Source of the DNA: Saccharopolyspora spinosa NRRL 18395
GTDB taxonomy: Bacteria > Actinomycetota > Actinomycetes > Mycobacteriales > Pseudonocardiaceae
Reading direction: 5' to 3'
Assembly (NCBI RefSeq): GCF_000194155.1
Contig: NZ_GL877879.1
Coordinates: forward strand, 1,433,568 to 1,497,567
Length of the DNA: 64,000 nucleotides
Both the position numbers and the translations under genes were made by a program. Shown piece by piece: positions 34,576 to 43,887 of the stretch; position 1 is the first letter of the stretch, and each line of letters starts with the position of its first letter. The notes under the pieces were generated by a model. The model was not told where the DNA came from and did not search any database. It was given only the letters and a program-made list of their open reading frames with translations.

Positions 34576-35562
34576 TCAGCCGACGCCGACGGGTTCGGCC
34601 GCCTGCTTGGCGAAGCGGCGGGCCAGCCAGGCGCACCCGATCAGCTGTATCTGGTGGTAGACCATCAGCGGCAGCACCATCAACCCCAGCTCCGCGCTCC
34701 CGAACAGCACCGAGGCCATCGGCAGCCCACTGGCCAGGCTCTTGTTGGACCCACAGAAGACCAGCACGATGCGGTCGCCCCGGGAGAAGCCGAACCACCG
34801 CGCGAGCAGCGCGGTCCCGACGAGCGCCGCGACGAGCAGCGCGCCGCCGACGACGATGAGCACGCCGAATCCCGCCGGGCTGAGCTGCTGCCAGACACCG
34901 GAAACCGTTCCCTCGCTGAACGCCAGGTACACCACGGCCAGGATGACGCCGCGGTCCAGGAACCCGAGCACCCTGGCGCGGCGGCGGATCCACTCCCCGA
35001 TCATGGGCCGCAGCAACTGTCCGATGCAGAAGGGCACGAGCAGGAGCAGGACGATGTCGCGCACCGCCAGCACGGTGAAACCCCCGGTGCTGCTGGTCAT
35101 CAGCAGCCCCACCAGCAACGGGGTGAACAGCACGCCGAGCAGGTTGGAGAACGACGATCCGCAGATCGCCGCGGCCACGTTCCCGCCTGCCAACGAGGTG
35201 AAGGTGATCGCGGACTGCACCGTCGACGGCAGCAGGCACAGGAACAGCACCCCGAGGTACAGCGACTGCGGCAGCACCGCCGGCACCAGCACCGAACAAG
35301 CCATGCCAAGCAGCGGGAAGAGGACGAACGTGGTCATCAGGGTGGCCCCGTGGAGCTTCCAGTTCCGCAGCCCGTCCCAGGCCGCGGCGGTCGACAACCG
35401 GGCCCCGTAGAGGAAGAACAGGAACCCGATCGCCACCTTGACCGCCTGGCCCAGGACGAGGGCCGGCTCGCCGCGAACGGGCACCAGCACGGCCGTCACC
35501 GCCACCAGCAGCAGCGCGACCACGTACGGATCCGGGCGCGCTCGGGCGAGAATCCTGGTCAT
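34576..35562 (-). CDS. Bile acid:sodium symporter family protein
   Basis: A 328-aa membrane protein with about ten helices of the SBF/BASS fold. Typical segments are FLFFLYGARLSTAAAWDGL, LPSTVQSAITFTSLAGGN (a substrate-site helix break) and FCGSNKSLASGLPMA. Members carry organic anions such as pantoate or sulfonated compounds; the substrate is unknown. The ATG at 35562 (MTRILARARP) has GGGGGAG at a long 11 nt; an in-frame GTG at 35595 is the alternative. It follows the PEP mutase-like gene on the same strand by about 90 bp, so the two may be linked. Confidence 0.85.
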   Translation of the reverse strand: MTRILARARPDPYVVALLLVAVTAVLVPVRGEPALVLGQAVKVAIGFLFFLYGARLSTAAAWDGLRNWKLHGATLMTTFVLFPLLGMACSVLVPAVLPQSLYLGVLFLCLLPSTVQSAITFTSLAGGNVAAAICGSSFSNLLGVLFTPLLVGLLMTSSTGGFTVLAVRDIVLLLLVPFCIGQLLRPMIGEWIRRRARVLGFLDRGVILAVVYLAFSEGTVSGVWQQLSPAGFGVLIVVGGALLVAALVGTALLARWFGFSRGDRIVLVFCGSNKSLASGLPMASVLFGSAELGLMVLPLMVYHQIQLIGCAWLARRFAKQAAEPVGVG

Positions 35563-35652
35563 CGAGAGTTCAACTCCCCCGTCTTGAGCGACCACCGGCC
35601 GGCCGCGCCGGAAGCCACGGCCGGCCGACGGATGCGGATGTCCACCTCCCGA

Positions 35653-36513
35653 TCACACGCCCAGCGGGACGCGCTTCGAGTGGTGCCTGCTGATGTTCTG
35701 CTCCAACAGGCCCTGCGCGGCCGCGATGCCGCCCCGGCCGTCCCGCACCTCTGGCAACCGCCCGTCCTGCCGGCGCAGTTCGCTGAGCGCCTCGTCGATC
35801 GCCTGCTGCGCGGCGAACAGGCACGGGGTGCTGTAGATCGCGACGTCGACCCCGAGGTCCTGCAGTTCCGGTAGCGACACGCGCGGCGACTTCCCGCCCG
35901 CGATCTGGTTGAACAGCAACGGCTTGTCGCCGATGACCTTGCGTACCTTCTCGATCCACTCGATGCTGCGCACCCCGTCCACCAGCAGCACGTCCGCGTC
36001 GGTCTCGGAGAGGGCCTCGGCGCGCCGCAGGATCTCCTTCTCCTCGGTGGCGTCCGTGCGGGCGACCACCACGAGGTCGCGCCTGGTGGCGAGGACGAGT
36101 TCGAGCTTGTCGAGGTACTCCTCCAGCGGGAGCACCTGCTTGCCGTCGACGTGGCCGCACCGGCGGGGCCGCTTCTGGTCCTCCAGGATCACGCCGGAGG
36201 CACCGATCAGTTCCAGCTGCTCGATCACGTGGCAGGCCACCTCGGGGTCGACGTAACCGTCGTCGATGTCCACCAGGAGGTGCTGCTGCGGGAAGGCGAG
36301 CCGCAGGCGCTGCACGAAACCGACGATGTCCGGCCACGCGATGAATCCGATGTCGGGCAATCCGTAATGAGAGGCGGCAAAGCCGAAACCGGAAATGAAC
36401 ATCCCGGAATAGTGCTTGGCGGAAATCGAGGCCGAGAACATGTCGTAGACACCGATTAGCGGGGTGATCTGGTCGGACAGGATTTCCCCGCGAAGCGCGG
36501 TTCCGTAGTTCAA
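35653..36513 (-). CDS. Isocitrate lyase/PEP mutase family protein
   Basis: A 286-aa TIM-barrel enzyme. The metal-binding acidic run is DIDDGYVDPEV (about residue 83), and the active-site loop is EDQKRPRRCGHVDGKQVLP. The RCGH cysteine is the catalytic residue of isocitrate and methylisocitrate lyases. Phosphonate-forming PEP mutases instead carry an EDK...NS loop. So the likely chemistry is C-C bond cleavage or hydrolysis of a 2-hydroxy- or 2-methyl-dicarboxylate, not phosphonate synthesis. TTG at 36513 follows GGGAGAAAAG and gives MNYGTALRGEIL; the upstream open frame looks non-coding. The neighbouring transporter may import its substrate (inference). Confidence 0.8.
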   Translation of the reverse strand: MNYGTALRGEILSDQITPLIGVYDMFSASISAKHYSGMFISGFGFAASHYGLPDIGFIAWPDIVGFVQRLRLAFPQQHLLVDIDDGYVDPEVACHVIEQLELIGASGVILEDQKRPRRCGHVDGKQVLPLEEYLDKLELVLATRRDLVVVARTDATEEKEILRRAEALSETDADVLLVDGVRSIEWIEKVRKVIGDKPLLFNQIAGGKSPRVSLPELQDLGVDVAIYSTPCLFAAQQAIDEALSELRRQDGRLPEVRDGRGGIAAAQGLLEQNISRHHSKRVPLGV

Positions 36514-36997
36514 CTTTTCTCCCGTTCGTATCACTGGAGCATTCTGCGGCGGACGACGGGAGCAGCCGGAAGAACGGGTCGAACGACCCGCGTTCGGTGA
36601 CGTATTGCTTCCTCCGTCCCAGCTCAGCGCCCCCGCCATCTCGCCACGGAGATTATTAGAACGGGACGGTAGAAAACAAATCACAAATGGGTGCAACCGG
36701 ACATTAGCTCAATAGGAGCAGGCACCCGATGTCGGATCGATTTCCGGAACAAATTTCGGGAATGATCGTAACGCGCGAACCTCGCCGAAATAACGATGCG
36801 ATAAATCGACGGGTGAACCTGACGAGGGCGCCGCGCGCCTGGAGACACCGGCCGCGCAGACCTGGTAGCCCGCGACGCGGCGCCGATTTGCGCCAACCAA
36901 CCCAATCGGGCATCTCGTGACACACCGTCATCAACCGGTCGGAGCGGACTTCGCGCCCAGCCGCCCCGGCCGGCCACGACTCGCGTCCCGGCAGGCG
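36514..36997. other. 484-bp AT-richer intergenic region
   Basis: No credible gene. Codon use of the short frames (for example ATG at 36729) is unlike the genome. The stretch 36640-36830 is markedly AT-rich and probably holds promoters: on the minus strand TAATAAT near 36655 could be a -10 box for the PEP mutase-like gene. A tRNA D-arm-like TAGCTCAATAGGAGCA at 36704 does not extend into a tRNA. Confidence 0.5.
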
Positions 36998-37471
36998 CTA
37001 CGGCTCGGTGATCACCACGACACCGTCCTGATCGGACACCACGTATTCGCCGGGGACGAACCGGATTCCGCCGAGCTCGACCACCTCGTCGACGGTGCCC
37101 TCACCGGTCTTGGTGCTCTTGCGCGGATTGGTGCCCAACGCCTTGACGCCGAAGTCCATCCCGGCCAGCACCGCCGAGTCCCGCACCGCGCCGTTGATGA
37201 TGACCCCGCTCCAACCGCTGGATCGGCCGATCTCGGCGATCACGTCGCCGATCAGCGCGGTGTGCAACGAGCCGCGGCCGTCGATCACCAGCACCTGGCC
37301 GTCGCCCGGCTCGGACAGGACCTTCTTGAGCAGCGCGTTGTCCTGGAAGCAGGTAACCGTACGGACCCGGCCTTCGAACGCCGCGCGCCCGCCGAAGTTG
37401 CGGAACTGCACGTCGCAGCTGCGCACCTCTGGGCCTTCCCGGTCCGCCAGATCAGCCGTCGCCTGAGCCAT
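36998..37471 (-). CDS. rraA: RraA family protein (RNase E regulator / HMG aldolase fold)
   Basis: A 157-aa protein. The family pocket is VLVIDGRGSLHTALIGDVIAE (about residues 60-80) and NGAVRDSAVL with the Arg...Asp pair. RraA in E. coli inhibits RNase E; related enzymes are 4-hydroxy-4-methyl-2-oxoglutarate/oxaloacetate aldolases that use the same Arg-Asp pair and a divalent metal, so either role is possible. ATG at 37471 follows GGGAGGACTC. The promoter region lies between it and the palindrome at 37563. Confidence 0.87.
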   Translation of the reverse strand: MAQATADLADREGPEVRSCDVQFRNFGGRAAFEGRVRTVTCFQDNALLKKVLSEPGDGQVLVIDGRGSLHTALIGDVIAEIGRSSGWSGVIINGAVRDSAVLAGMDFGVKALGTNPRKSTKTGEGTVDEVVELGGIRFVPGEYVVSDQDGVVVITEP

Positions 37472-37562
37472 GAGTCCTCCCGGTCACCGCTACGTGGACG
37501 GCGAGCGTACCCACCAGTAGCCGGGCCTCGCCCAGCGCCGCGATGAATGCCACACCCCGCCG

Positions 37563-37606
37563 CGCGCTTGATGCGCAGTTTCAATTGAAACTGCGCATCA
37601 AGCGCG
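37563..37606. terminator. Perfect 44-bp palindrome at the sigma-factor 3' end
   Basis: The sequence CGCGCTTGATGCGCAGTTTC continues through CAATTG into its exact reverse complement, with no mismatch over 22 bp per arm. It carries the TTTCAATTGAAA core shared with the sites at 27.5, 43.9 and 58.2 kb. The stop codon of the ECF42 gene (37598-37600) lies inside it, so translation can reach the structure. Confidence 0.75.
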
Positions 37607-38848
37607 AGATCGGGCGCGTTCGAGGAGCAGCGTTCGTTCGCGGGAGTTGGTGGCGAGGTCTGCGGCTCGTTCGAACTCGACGCGGGCCTCGTCCCGCCGA
37701 CCGAGCTTGGCGAGCAGATCGCCGCGGACGCTGGGCAGCAGGTGGTAGCCCTGCAGCGATCCTTCGGCGGCCAGCTGGTCGACCAGGTGCAGGCCGTGCT
37801 CGGGACCGAACGCCATCGACACCGCCACCGCCCGGTTCAGTTCCACCACCGGCGACGGCGACACCTCGGACAACGCCTCGTAGAGCGCCGCGATGCGCGC
37901 CCAATCGGTCTCCCCCGGAGTCCGCGCCCGCGCGTGGCAAGCGGCGATCGCGGCCTGCAACGCGTACGGACCGGGCGCGCCGCCCAGTTCGTCGACCCGG
38001 GCGAGCGACGCCAGCCCACGCCTGATCAGCAGCCGGTCCCACCGGGAGCGGTCCTGTTCCAGCAGCAGCACCGGCTCGCCCGACGGCCCGACGCGCGCCG
38101 CGGCGCGGGACGCCTGGATTTCCAGCAGCGCCACCAGTCCGTGCACCTCAGGTTCGTCCGGCACGAGCCCGGCCACGATGCGCCCTAGCCGCAGCGCGTC
38201 CTCGCACAGCTCGGTCCGCATCCAGTCGTCGCCCGCGGTCACGGTATAGCCCTCGTTGAAGACGAGGTAGACGACCTCCAGCACCGACGGGAGGCGGGCC
38301 GCCAGTTCGTCGCCGCTCGGTGCTTCGAACGGAATCTTCTTTTTCGCCAAGGTTTTCTTGGCCCGCACGATGCGCTGGGCGATGGTCGCCTCCGGCACCA
38401 GGAACGCGCGGGCGATCTCTTTGGTCGTCAACCCGCACAGCACGCGCAGCGCCAACGCCACGCGCGCCTCGGTGGACAGCACCGGATGGCACGCCGTGAA
38501 CACCAGGCGCAGCAGGTCGTCGCCGAAGTCCGGACCGGTGTCAACGTCGATCTCGACGGGCCGGGCGTGTTCGAGCTCGCGGCCGAGTTCGCCCTGCTTG
38601 CGCTCCAGGCGCTGGTTGCGGCGCAGCTGGTCGATGGCGCGGTGCTTGGCGGTGGACATCAGCCAAGCTCCCGGATTCGGCGGAACACCGGTGTCCGGCC
38701 ATTTCTCCAGGGCGATGACCAGCGCGTCCTGCGCGAGTTCTTCGGCCAGGCCGACGTCCTGCACGAGCCGCGCAAGACCCGCGATGAGCCGGGCCGCCTC
38801 GATCCGCCAGACTGCCTCGATGGCGCGGTGCGCTTCGGAACCTGTCAC
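37598..38848 (-). CDS. ECF42-type RNA polymerase sigma factor
   Basis: A 416-aa sigma factor. Region 2 is about residues 20-85 (DVGLAEELAQDALVIALEKW, TAKHRAIDQLRR) and region 4 about 120-175 (TKEIARAFLVPEATIAQRI). A long C-terminal helical (TPR-like) domain follows, with SPVVELNRAVAVSMAFGPEH. This extension and the adjacent DGPF-domain gene are the hallmarks of group ECF42, which lacks an anti-sigma factor and is controlled through its C-terminal domain. GTG at 38848; the gene follows the DGPF gene by 41 bp. Confidence 0.93.
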   Translation of the reverse strand: MTGSEAHRAIEAVWRIEAARLIAGLARLVQDVGLAEELAQDALVIALEKWPDTGVPPNPGAWLMSTAKHRAIDQLRRNQRLERKQGELGRELEHARPVEIDVDTGPDFGDDLLRLVFTACHPVLSTEARVALALRVLCGLTTKEIARAFLVPEATIAQRIVRAKKTLAKKKIPFEAPSGDELAARLPSVLEVVYLVFNEGYTVTAGDDWMRTELCEDALRLGRIVAGLVPDEPEVHGLVALLEIQASRAAARVGPSGEPVLLLEQDRSRWDRLLIRRGLASLARVDELGGAPGPYALQAAIAACHARARTPGETDWARIAALYEALSEVSPSPVVELNRAVAVSMAFGPEHGLHLVDQLAAEGSLQGYHLLPSVRGDLLAKLGRRDEARVEFERAADLATNSRERTLLLERARSRA

Positions 38849-38889
38849 CGCGCCATCTCAGCTTGCCGACCCCCAGGAGAGCAAGTGCG

Positions 38890-39312
38890 TCAGCCGATGC
38901 CGCCCTGCCTGCGCGCCTCCTCGCGCAGCTGGCGCTCGCGCTCGGCCTCCTCGGGCGTCAGCACGTCCGCCGCGAAGTCCTCGGCGGCGTAGACCTGCCG
39001 CACCTCGACCGGCGCCGGGCAGCGCTTGGCCCACTCCAGCATTTCGTCCCGGGACCGGACCTGGAGCAGCCAGAACCCGGCGATCAGCTCCTTGGTCTCG
39101 GCGAACGGACCGTCCACGACGGTCCGGCCGCCGCCGGTGGCGATCTGGGTGCGGAACCCCTTCGCGCTGGGGTGCAGCCCCTCGGCCGCCAGCAGCACGC
39201 CGGCCTTGACCAGCTCCTCGTTGTAGTCGGTCATCGCCTTGATGATCTCCTGGTCGGGCATCACGCCGGCTTCGCTGTCCTCGTTGGCCTTGACGATCAT
39301 CAGGAATCGCAT
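38890..39312 (-). CDS. YciI-family DGPF-domain protein (ECF42 partner)
   Basis: A 140-aa ferredoxin-like alpha+beta-barrel protein. It has MRFLMIVKANEDSEAG at the N-terminus and the motif VVDGPFAETKELIAGFWLLQ (about residues 65-85) that gives the DGPF name. Genes of this type are co-located with ECF42 sigma factors and are probable targets or partners; their biochemical role is not settled. The ATG at 39312 has GGGAG upstream. The C-terminal 35 residues are highly charged (EEAERERQLREEARRQ). Confidence 0.9.
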   Translation of the reverse strand: MRFLMIVKANEDSEAGVMPDQEIIKAMTDYNEELVKAGVLLAAEGLHPSAKGFRTQIATGGGRTVVDGPFAETKELIAGFWLLQVRSRDEMLEWAKRCPAPVEVRQVYAAEDFAADVLTPEEAERERQLREEARRQGGIG

Positions 39313-39462
39313 CGCGGGTCACTCCCTCGTCGGTGGCGCCCGGTCTCTCCGGCCGCTCACCAACGCATCGAACGAGCACCCCGGAAATCGACACGTCCGG
39401 CGAATTTTCTTCTGCGAATCCGCGCGGTCGACGAGATCGACGTCGACTGACCCCGGACAGCA

Positions 39463-39502
39463 ACCGGGCCGGGCGGGCGATTTCTCGCCCACCCGGCCCG
39501 GT
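39463..39502 (-). terminator. Terminator of rbpA
   Basis: ACCGGGCCGGG-GGGCGA paired with TCGCCC-CCGGCCCGGT makes an 18-bp stem with one internal mismatch and a tttc loop. It lies 9 bp past the rbpA stop on the minus strand. Confidence 0.75.
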
Positions 39503-39510
39503 CAGTTGAT

Positions 39511-39855
39511 TCAGCGGCCCTTGCGTTCGCGGAGCTTGGTCAGCGCTTCCTCCAGGATGGCCATCCCGTCGGCATCGCTGCGCCGCTCCTTCACGTACGC
39601 CAGGTGGCTCTTGTACGGCTCGTTTCGCCGCGCCTCGGGCGGTTTCTCCTGGTCCAAGCCCGCCGGCAGTCCGCAGCGCGGGCAGTCCCATTCCTCCGGC
39701 ACCTCGGCGTCCATCGCGAACGACGGCCGGCTGTGGTGCGCGTTGGCGCACCAATAGTCGACCCGTTTGCGCGGCGCGGCTTCCCCCCGCTCCGACTCGC
39801 CTACCGTGGGGCCCGAGCCCACACGAGTGCCGCGAATGGCGTTACCACCAGTCAT
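39511..39855 (-). CDS. rbpA: RNA polymerase-binding protein RbpA
   Basis: A 114-aa actinobacterial transcription factor that binds sigma and core RNAP and stabilises the open complex. The zinc region WCANAHHSRPSFA followed by EWDCPRCGLPAG is intact. The C-terminal sigma-interacting domain reads EPYKSHLAYVKERRSDADGM. The basic linker is RKRVDYW. ATG at 39855. It stands alone, between secG and the DGPF gene. Confidence 0.96.
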   Translation of the reverse strand: MTGGNAIRGTRVGSGPTVGESERGEAAPRKRVDYWCANAHHSRPSFAMDAEVPEEWDCPRCGLPAGLDQEKPPEARRNEPYKSHLAYVKERRSDADGMAILEEALTKLRERKGR

Positions 39856-39910
39856 CCATCCTCACCCACCAAGCGGCCCGAGGTCGTCGACCGGCTGGGA
39901 GCCGGGTCGA

Positions 39911-40144
39911 TCAACCGATCTTGATCAACAGGCCGACCCCGATGATGGAGATGACCCACAGCGCCATGACGAACAACGTCATCCGGTCGAGGTTCTTCTC
40001 CGCCACACTGGAACCGGCCAGGTTGGACTGCATACCGCCGCCGAACAGCGAGGAGAGACCGCCGCCCTTGGCCCGGTGCAGCAGCACCAGCAGTACCAGC
40101 AGCACACTCGTCACGATCAACATGATCTGCAGGAAAAGAGTCAT
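39911..40144 (-). CDS. secG: Preprotein translocase subunit SecG
   Basis: A 77-aa inner-membrane protein with two helices (TLFLQIMLIVTSVLLVLLVL and FVMALWVISIIGVGLLIKIG) joined by a cytoplasmic loop containing the family AKGGGLSSLFGGGM. It assists SecYE in protein export. ATG at 40144 has GAGG 5 nt upstream; the longer open frame has no SecG-like sequence. It sits downstream of tpiA, the usual actinobacterial position. Confidence 0.95.
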   Translation of the reverse strand: MTLFLQIMLIVTSVLLVLLVLLHRAKGGGLSSLFGGGMQSNLAGSSVAEKNLDRMTLFVMALWVISIIGVGLLIKIG

Positions 40145-40350
40145 CACGTCCTCGTTCGCACAGCGGTCCGCAACCAAGCGTACCGGGCCACCAACAGCGA
40201 GTTGACCACCGTCCACCCGTTTGCTTCCAGGACCGTCTCACACTGCTCCGCCCGGCGGATCCCAGGGGGTGAACACCACGCCGATCGGGCGAGGCGTGCG
40301 GGTCGCCCTCCACCAACTCGCCTGGCCGAGGGGACCCCACGCCCAGAACG

Positions 40351-41136
40351 TCACGGCAGCGGGCCGCCGGCCGCCATCGCGGAGAGCTTGGCGAACTCGT
40401 CGCCGTTGAGGCTCGCGCCACCGACCAGTGCGCCGTCCACGTCCGCCTGGCCGATCAGGTCGCCGATGTTGCTCGACTTCACCGAGCCACCGTAGAGCAC
40501 CCGAACCTCGTCGGCGATCTCCTTGCCGTACTTCTCCGCCAACGCCGCCCGCAGCGATCCGCAGACCTCCTGCGCGTCCGCGGCGGTGGCGACCTTGCCG
40601 GTGCCGATCGCCCACACCGGCTCATAGGCCACCACGACCCGGCTTACCTGCTCGGCTTTGAGGCCCTTGAGCGCGTTGATCAGCTGCGTGGCGCAGTGCT
40701 CGACGTGGCCGCCGGACTCGCGCACGTCCAGCTGCTCGCCGACACACAGGATCGGCGACATGCCGTGTTTGAGGGTGGCGCGCACCTTCTTGCCGACCAG
40801 TTCGTCGGTCTCGCCGTGGTACTCGCGGCGCTCCGAGTGGCCGACCACCACGTAGCTGCAACCCAGCTTGGCCAGCATCGGCCCGGACACGTCACCGGTG
40901 TAGGCCCCGGACTCGTGTTCGGAGATGTCCTGCGCGCCGTGCTTGAGCAGCAGCTTGTCGCCGTCGATGAGGGTCTGCACGCTGCGGATGTCGGTGAACG
41001 GCGGGAGCACCGCCACCTCGACCTTGGCGAAGTACTTCTCCGGCAACGCGAAGGCGACCTTCTGCACCAGGGCGATCGCCTCCAGGTGGTTCAGGTTCAT
41101 CTTCCAGTTGCCGGCGATCAGTGGCTGCCTGGCCAT
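40351..41136 (-). CDS. tpiA: Triosephosphate isomerase
   Basis: A 261-aa TIM-barrel enzyme interconverting dihydroxyacetone phosphate and glyceraldehyde 3-phosphate. The catalytic lysine is in AGNWKMNL, the catalytic His in VVGHSERREYHGE, and the catalytic Glu in VVAYEPVWAIGTGK, whose tail is the flexible loop. The phosphate site GGSVKSSN is present. ATG at 41136, 2 bp after the pgk stop; gap-pgk-tpiA-secG form one set. Confidence 0.97.
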   Translation of the reverse strand: MARQPLIAGNWKMNLNHLEAIALVQKVAFALPEKYFAKVEVAVLPPFTDIRSVQTLIDGDKLLLKHGAQDISEHESGAYTGDVSGPMLAKLGCSYVVVGHSERREYHGETDELVGKKVRATLKHGMSPILCVGEQLDVRESGGHVEHCATQLINALKGLKAEQVSRVVVAYEPVWAIGTGKVATAADAQEVCGSLRAALAEKYGKEIADEVRVLYGGSVKSSNIGDLIGQADVDGALVGGASLNGDEFAKLSAMAAGGPLP

Positions 41137-41138
41137 GT

Positions 41139-42341
41139 TCAGCGCTCACCTTCCAGGACGGCCACTCCGGGCAGTTCCTTGCCTTCCAGGTATTCCAGCG
41201 ACGCACCGCCGCCGGTGGAGATGTGCGAGAAGCCGTCCTCGGGCAGTCCGAGGGTTCGCACCGCGGCGGCCGAGTCGCCGCCGCCGACGACGCTGAACGC
41301 GTCGGAGTCCACGATGGCCTGCGCGACACCTCGGGTGCCGTCGGCGAACGCCGGGAACTCGAACACCCCGGCCGGGCCGTTCCAGAACACCGTGGCGGAG
41401 TCGCGGAGGATCCCGGCGAACAGCTCGACGCTGCGCGGCCCGATGTCCAGGCCCATCCAGTCGGCCGGGATCGCGTCGGCGGCCACGACCTGCTTCTCCG
41501 CGTCCGCGGCGAAGCGGTCGGCGGCCACCACGTCCAGCGGCAGCACCAGCTTGTCGCCGTGGTCGGCGAGCAGCTGCTTGGTGGACTCGATCTGGTCCCC
41601 CTGCAGCAGCGAGTTGCCGACGTTGTGGCCCTGCGCGGCCAGGAACGTGTACGCCATGCCGCCGCCGATGAGCAGCTTGTCGACCTTCGGCAGCAGCGCC
41701 TTGATGACACCGAGCTTGTCGGAGACCTTCGAGCCGCCGAGCACCACGACGTACGGGCGCTTGGGCTCGCCGGTCAGGGTGCGCAGCACCTCGACCTCGG
41801 CGAGCACCAGGCCACCGGCGTAGGCGGGCAGCCGCTTGGCGACGTCGTAGACCGACGCCTGCTTGCGGTGCACCACGCCGAAGCCGTCGGAGACGAAGGC
41901 GGCGTTCGGGCCGACCAGCGCGGCCAGCTCATCGGCCAGCGCGCCGCGCTCGGCGTCGTCCTTGCTGGTCTCGCGGGCGTCGAAGCGGACGTTCTCCAGC
42001 AGTGCGACCGATCCGTCGGTCAGGCCCGCGACCACGGACTGCGCCGAGTCGCCCACCAGGTCGGTGGCCAGCGCGACGCCGGCACCTAGCAGCTCGCCGA
42101 GCCGCCGCGCGACCGGAGCCAGGGAGAACTTGGGGTCCGGTTCGCCCTTCGGGCGCCCGAGGTGCGCGGTGAGCACGACCTGGGCACCGGCCTCGGTCAA
42201 CTTCCGGACGGTCGGCAGGGAGGCGCGCACCCGGCCGTCGTCGGTGATCTTCTCGCCGTCCAGCGGCACGTTCAGGTCGGCGCGCACCAGAACACGCCGA
42301 CCCCGAACGCCCTCGGACAGCAGATCGTCAAGGTTCTTCAC
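41139..42341 (-). CDS. pgk: Phosphoglycerate kinase
   Basis: A 400-aa two-lobe kinase making ATP from 1,3-bisphosphoglycerate. Seen are VLVRADLNVPLDGEKITDDG (3-PG site), LTAHLGRPKG, VVLGGSKVSDKLGVI and the nucleotide loop VVGGGDSAAAV. GTG at 42341 has GGAGC upstream. Between it and gap lie a strong hairpin and composite repeat copy 3, so pgk-tpiA may have partly separate control from gap. Confidence 0.97.
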   Translation of the reverse strand: MKNLDDLLSEGVRGRRVLVRADLNVPLDGEKITDDGRVRASLPTVRKLTEAGAQVVLTAHLGRPKGEPDPKFSLAPVARRLGELLGAGVALATDLVGDSAQSVVAGLTDGSVALLENVRFDARETSKDDAERGALADELAALVGPNAAFVSDGFGVVHRKQASVYDVAKRLPAYAGGLVLAEVEVLRTLTGEPKRPYVVVLGGSKVSDKLGVIKALLPKVDKLLIGGGMAYTFLAAQGHNVGNSLLQGDQIESTKQLLADHGDKLVLPLDVVAADRFAADAEKQVVAADAIPADWMGLDIGPRSVELFAGILRDSATVFWNGPAGVFEFPAFADGTRGVAQAIVDSDAFSVVGGGDSAAAVRTLGLPEDGFSHISTGGGASLEYLEGKELPGVAVLEGER

Positions 42342-42365
42342 GTCTGCTCCTACGCAGTTATGGGA

Positions 42366-42411
42366 AAGGCCCGCACCAGCCGGGGTCTGTCGAACGGCTC
42401 GTGCGGGCCTT
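42366..42411 (-). terminator. Hairpin in the gap-pgk interval
   Basis: AAGGCCCGCAC and GTGCGGGCCTT pair over 11 bp around a 24-nt loop that itself contains AGCCG...CGGCT. On the minus strand it is followed by TCCCAT and lies 25 bp before the pgk start. It could attenuate read-through from gap into pgk. Confidence 0.65.
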
Positions 42412-42422
42412 CAGAGACTGGC

Positions 42423-42590
42423 CCTTGCAAGCGGCGAAGCCGCTTAGCCCACCTACGCAACTGGCACCGCCGCGGGTTCTCAGAAGCTTTGTCACGAGGA
42501 CAGCCCCGACGCGACGTATTGGTCATACGTGTGTCGGGGATCCCGGAGCCGGGAAAGCTCTTGAGGTTCCGCTACCTGCACCGCTACGCA
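42423..42590 (-). repeat. Composite intergenic repeat, copy 3 (full length)
   Basis: Read on the minus strand from 42590 it is colinear with copy 1 for its whole length: TGCGTAGCGGTGCAGG, TAGCGGAACCTCA, CTCCGGGATCC, GTATGACCAATACG, GGGGCTGTCCTCGTG, CTGAGAACCCGCGG, GTAGGTGGGCTAAGCGGC, ending in the AAGCGGC-gaa-GCCGCTT hairpin. It is inserted between the gap stop and the pgk start of a conserved glycolytic operon. Confidence 0.87.
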
Positions 42591-42607
42591 AAACGAGCAG
42601 GAAACTC

Positions 42608-43618
<1,011 letters not shown>

Positions 43619-43863
43619 GCCGATCTCTCCTCGTGACTGACCCGGCCGGCGACGCGGCGGGTGAGGTTGATGGTCTCGACATCACCCTATCTGCCAGCGG
43701 GGCCGTCGCACGCGGGCGGGCGAGCGACCTGACCCTCCGGAACCGCGATGCCTCCCAGCAGCCGCAGCAGGCCCTCAACGAACGGCGACAACATCCACAT
43801 CAGTGCAGGTGAACGCGCCGCGGACCGGCCAGATCTTCGATCTTGTGACCGTCGCCGAAGGTC

Positions 43864-43881
43864 CGATTTCCATTGAAATCG
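43864..43881. terminator. TTTC-catt-GAAA palindrome after whiA
   Basis: CGATTTC-catt-GAAATCG is a 7-bp stem located 7-24 bp past the whiA stop. It belongs to the same core family as the elements at 27467, 37563 and 58181. Confidence 0.6.
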
Positions 43882-43887
43882 CGGAGG

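Noticed and set aside
35653..36513. Phosphonate biosynthesis starter (PEP mutase)
   Set aside because: The EDK-n-NS loop of PEP mutase is replaced by EDQKRPRRCGH, and no phosphonopyruvate decarboxylase or other phosphonate gene is nearby.
36698..36748. tRNA-like segment (TAGCTCAATAGGAGCA with CCGGA/TCCGG ends)
   Set aside because: Only about 51 nt between the pairing ends, the D loop is too short, and there is no anticodon arm or proper T arm.
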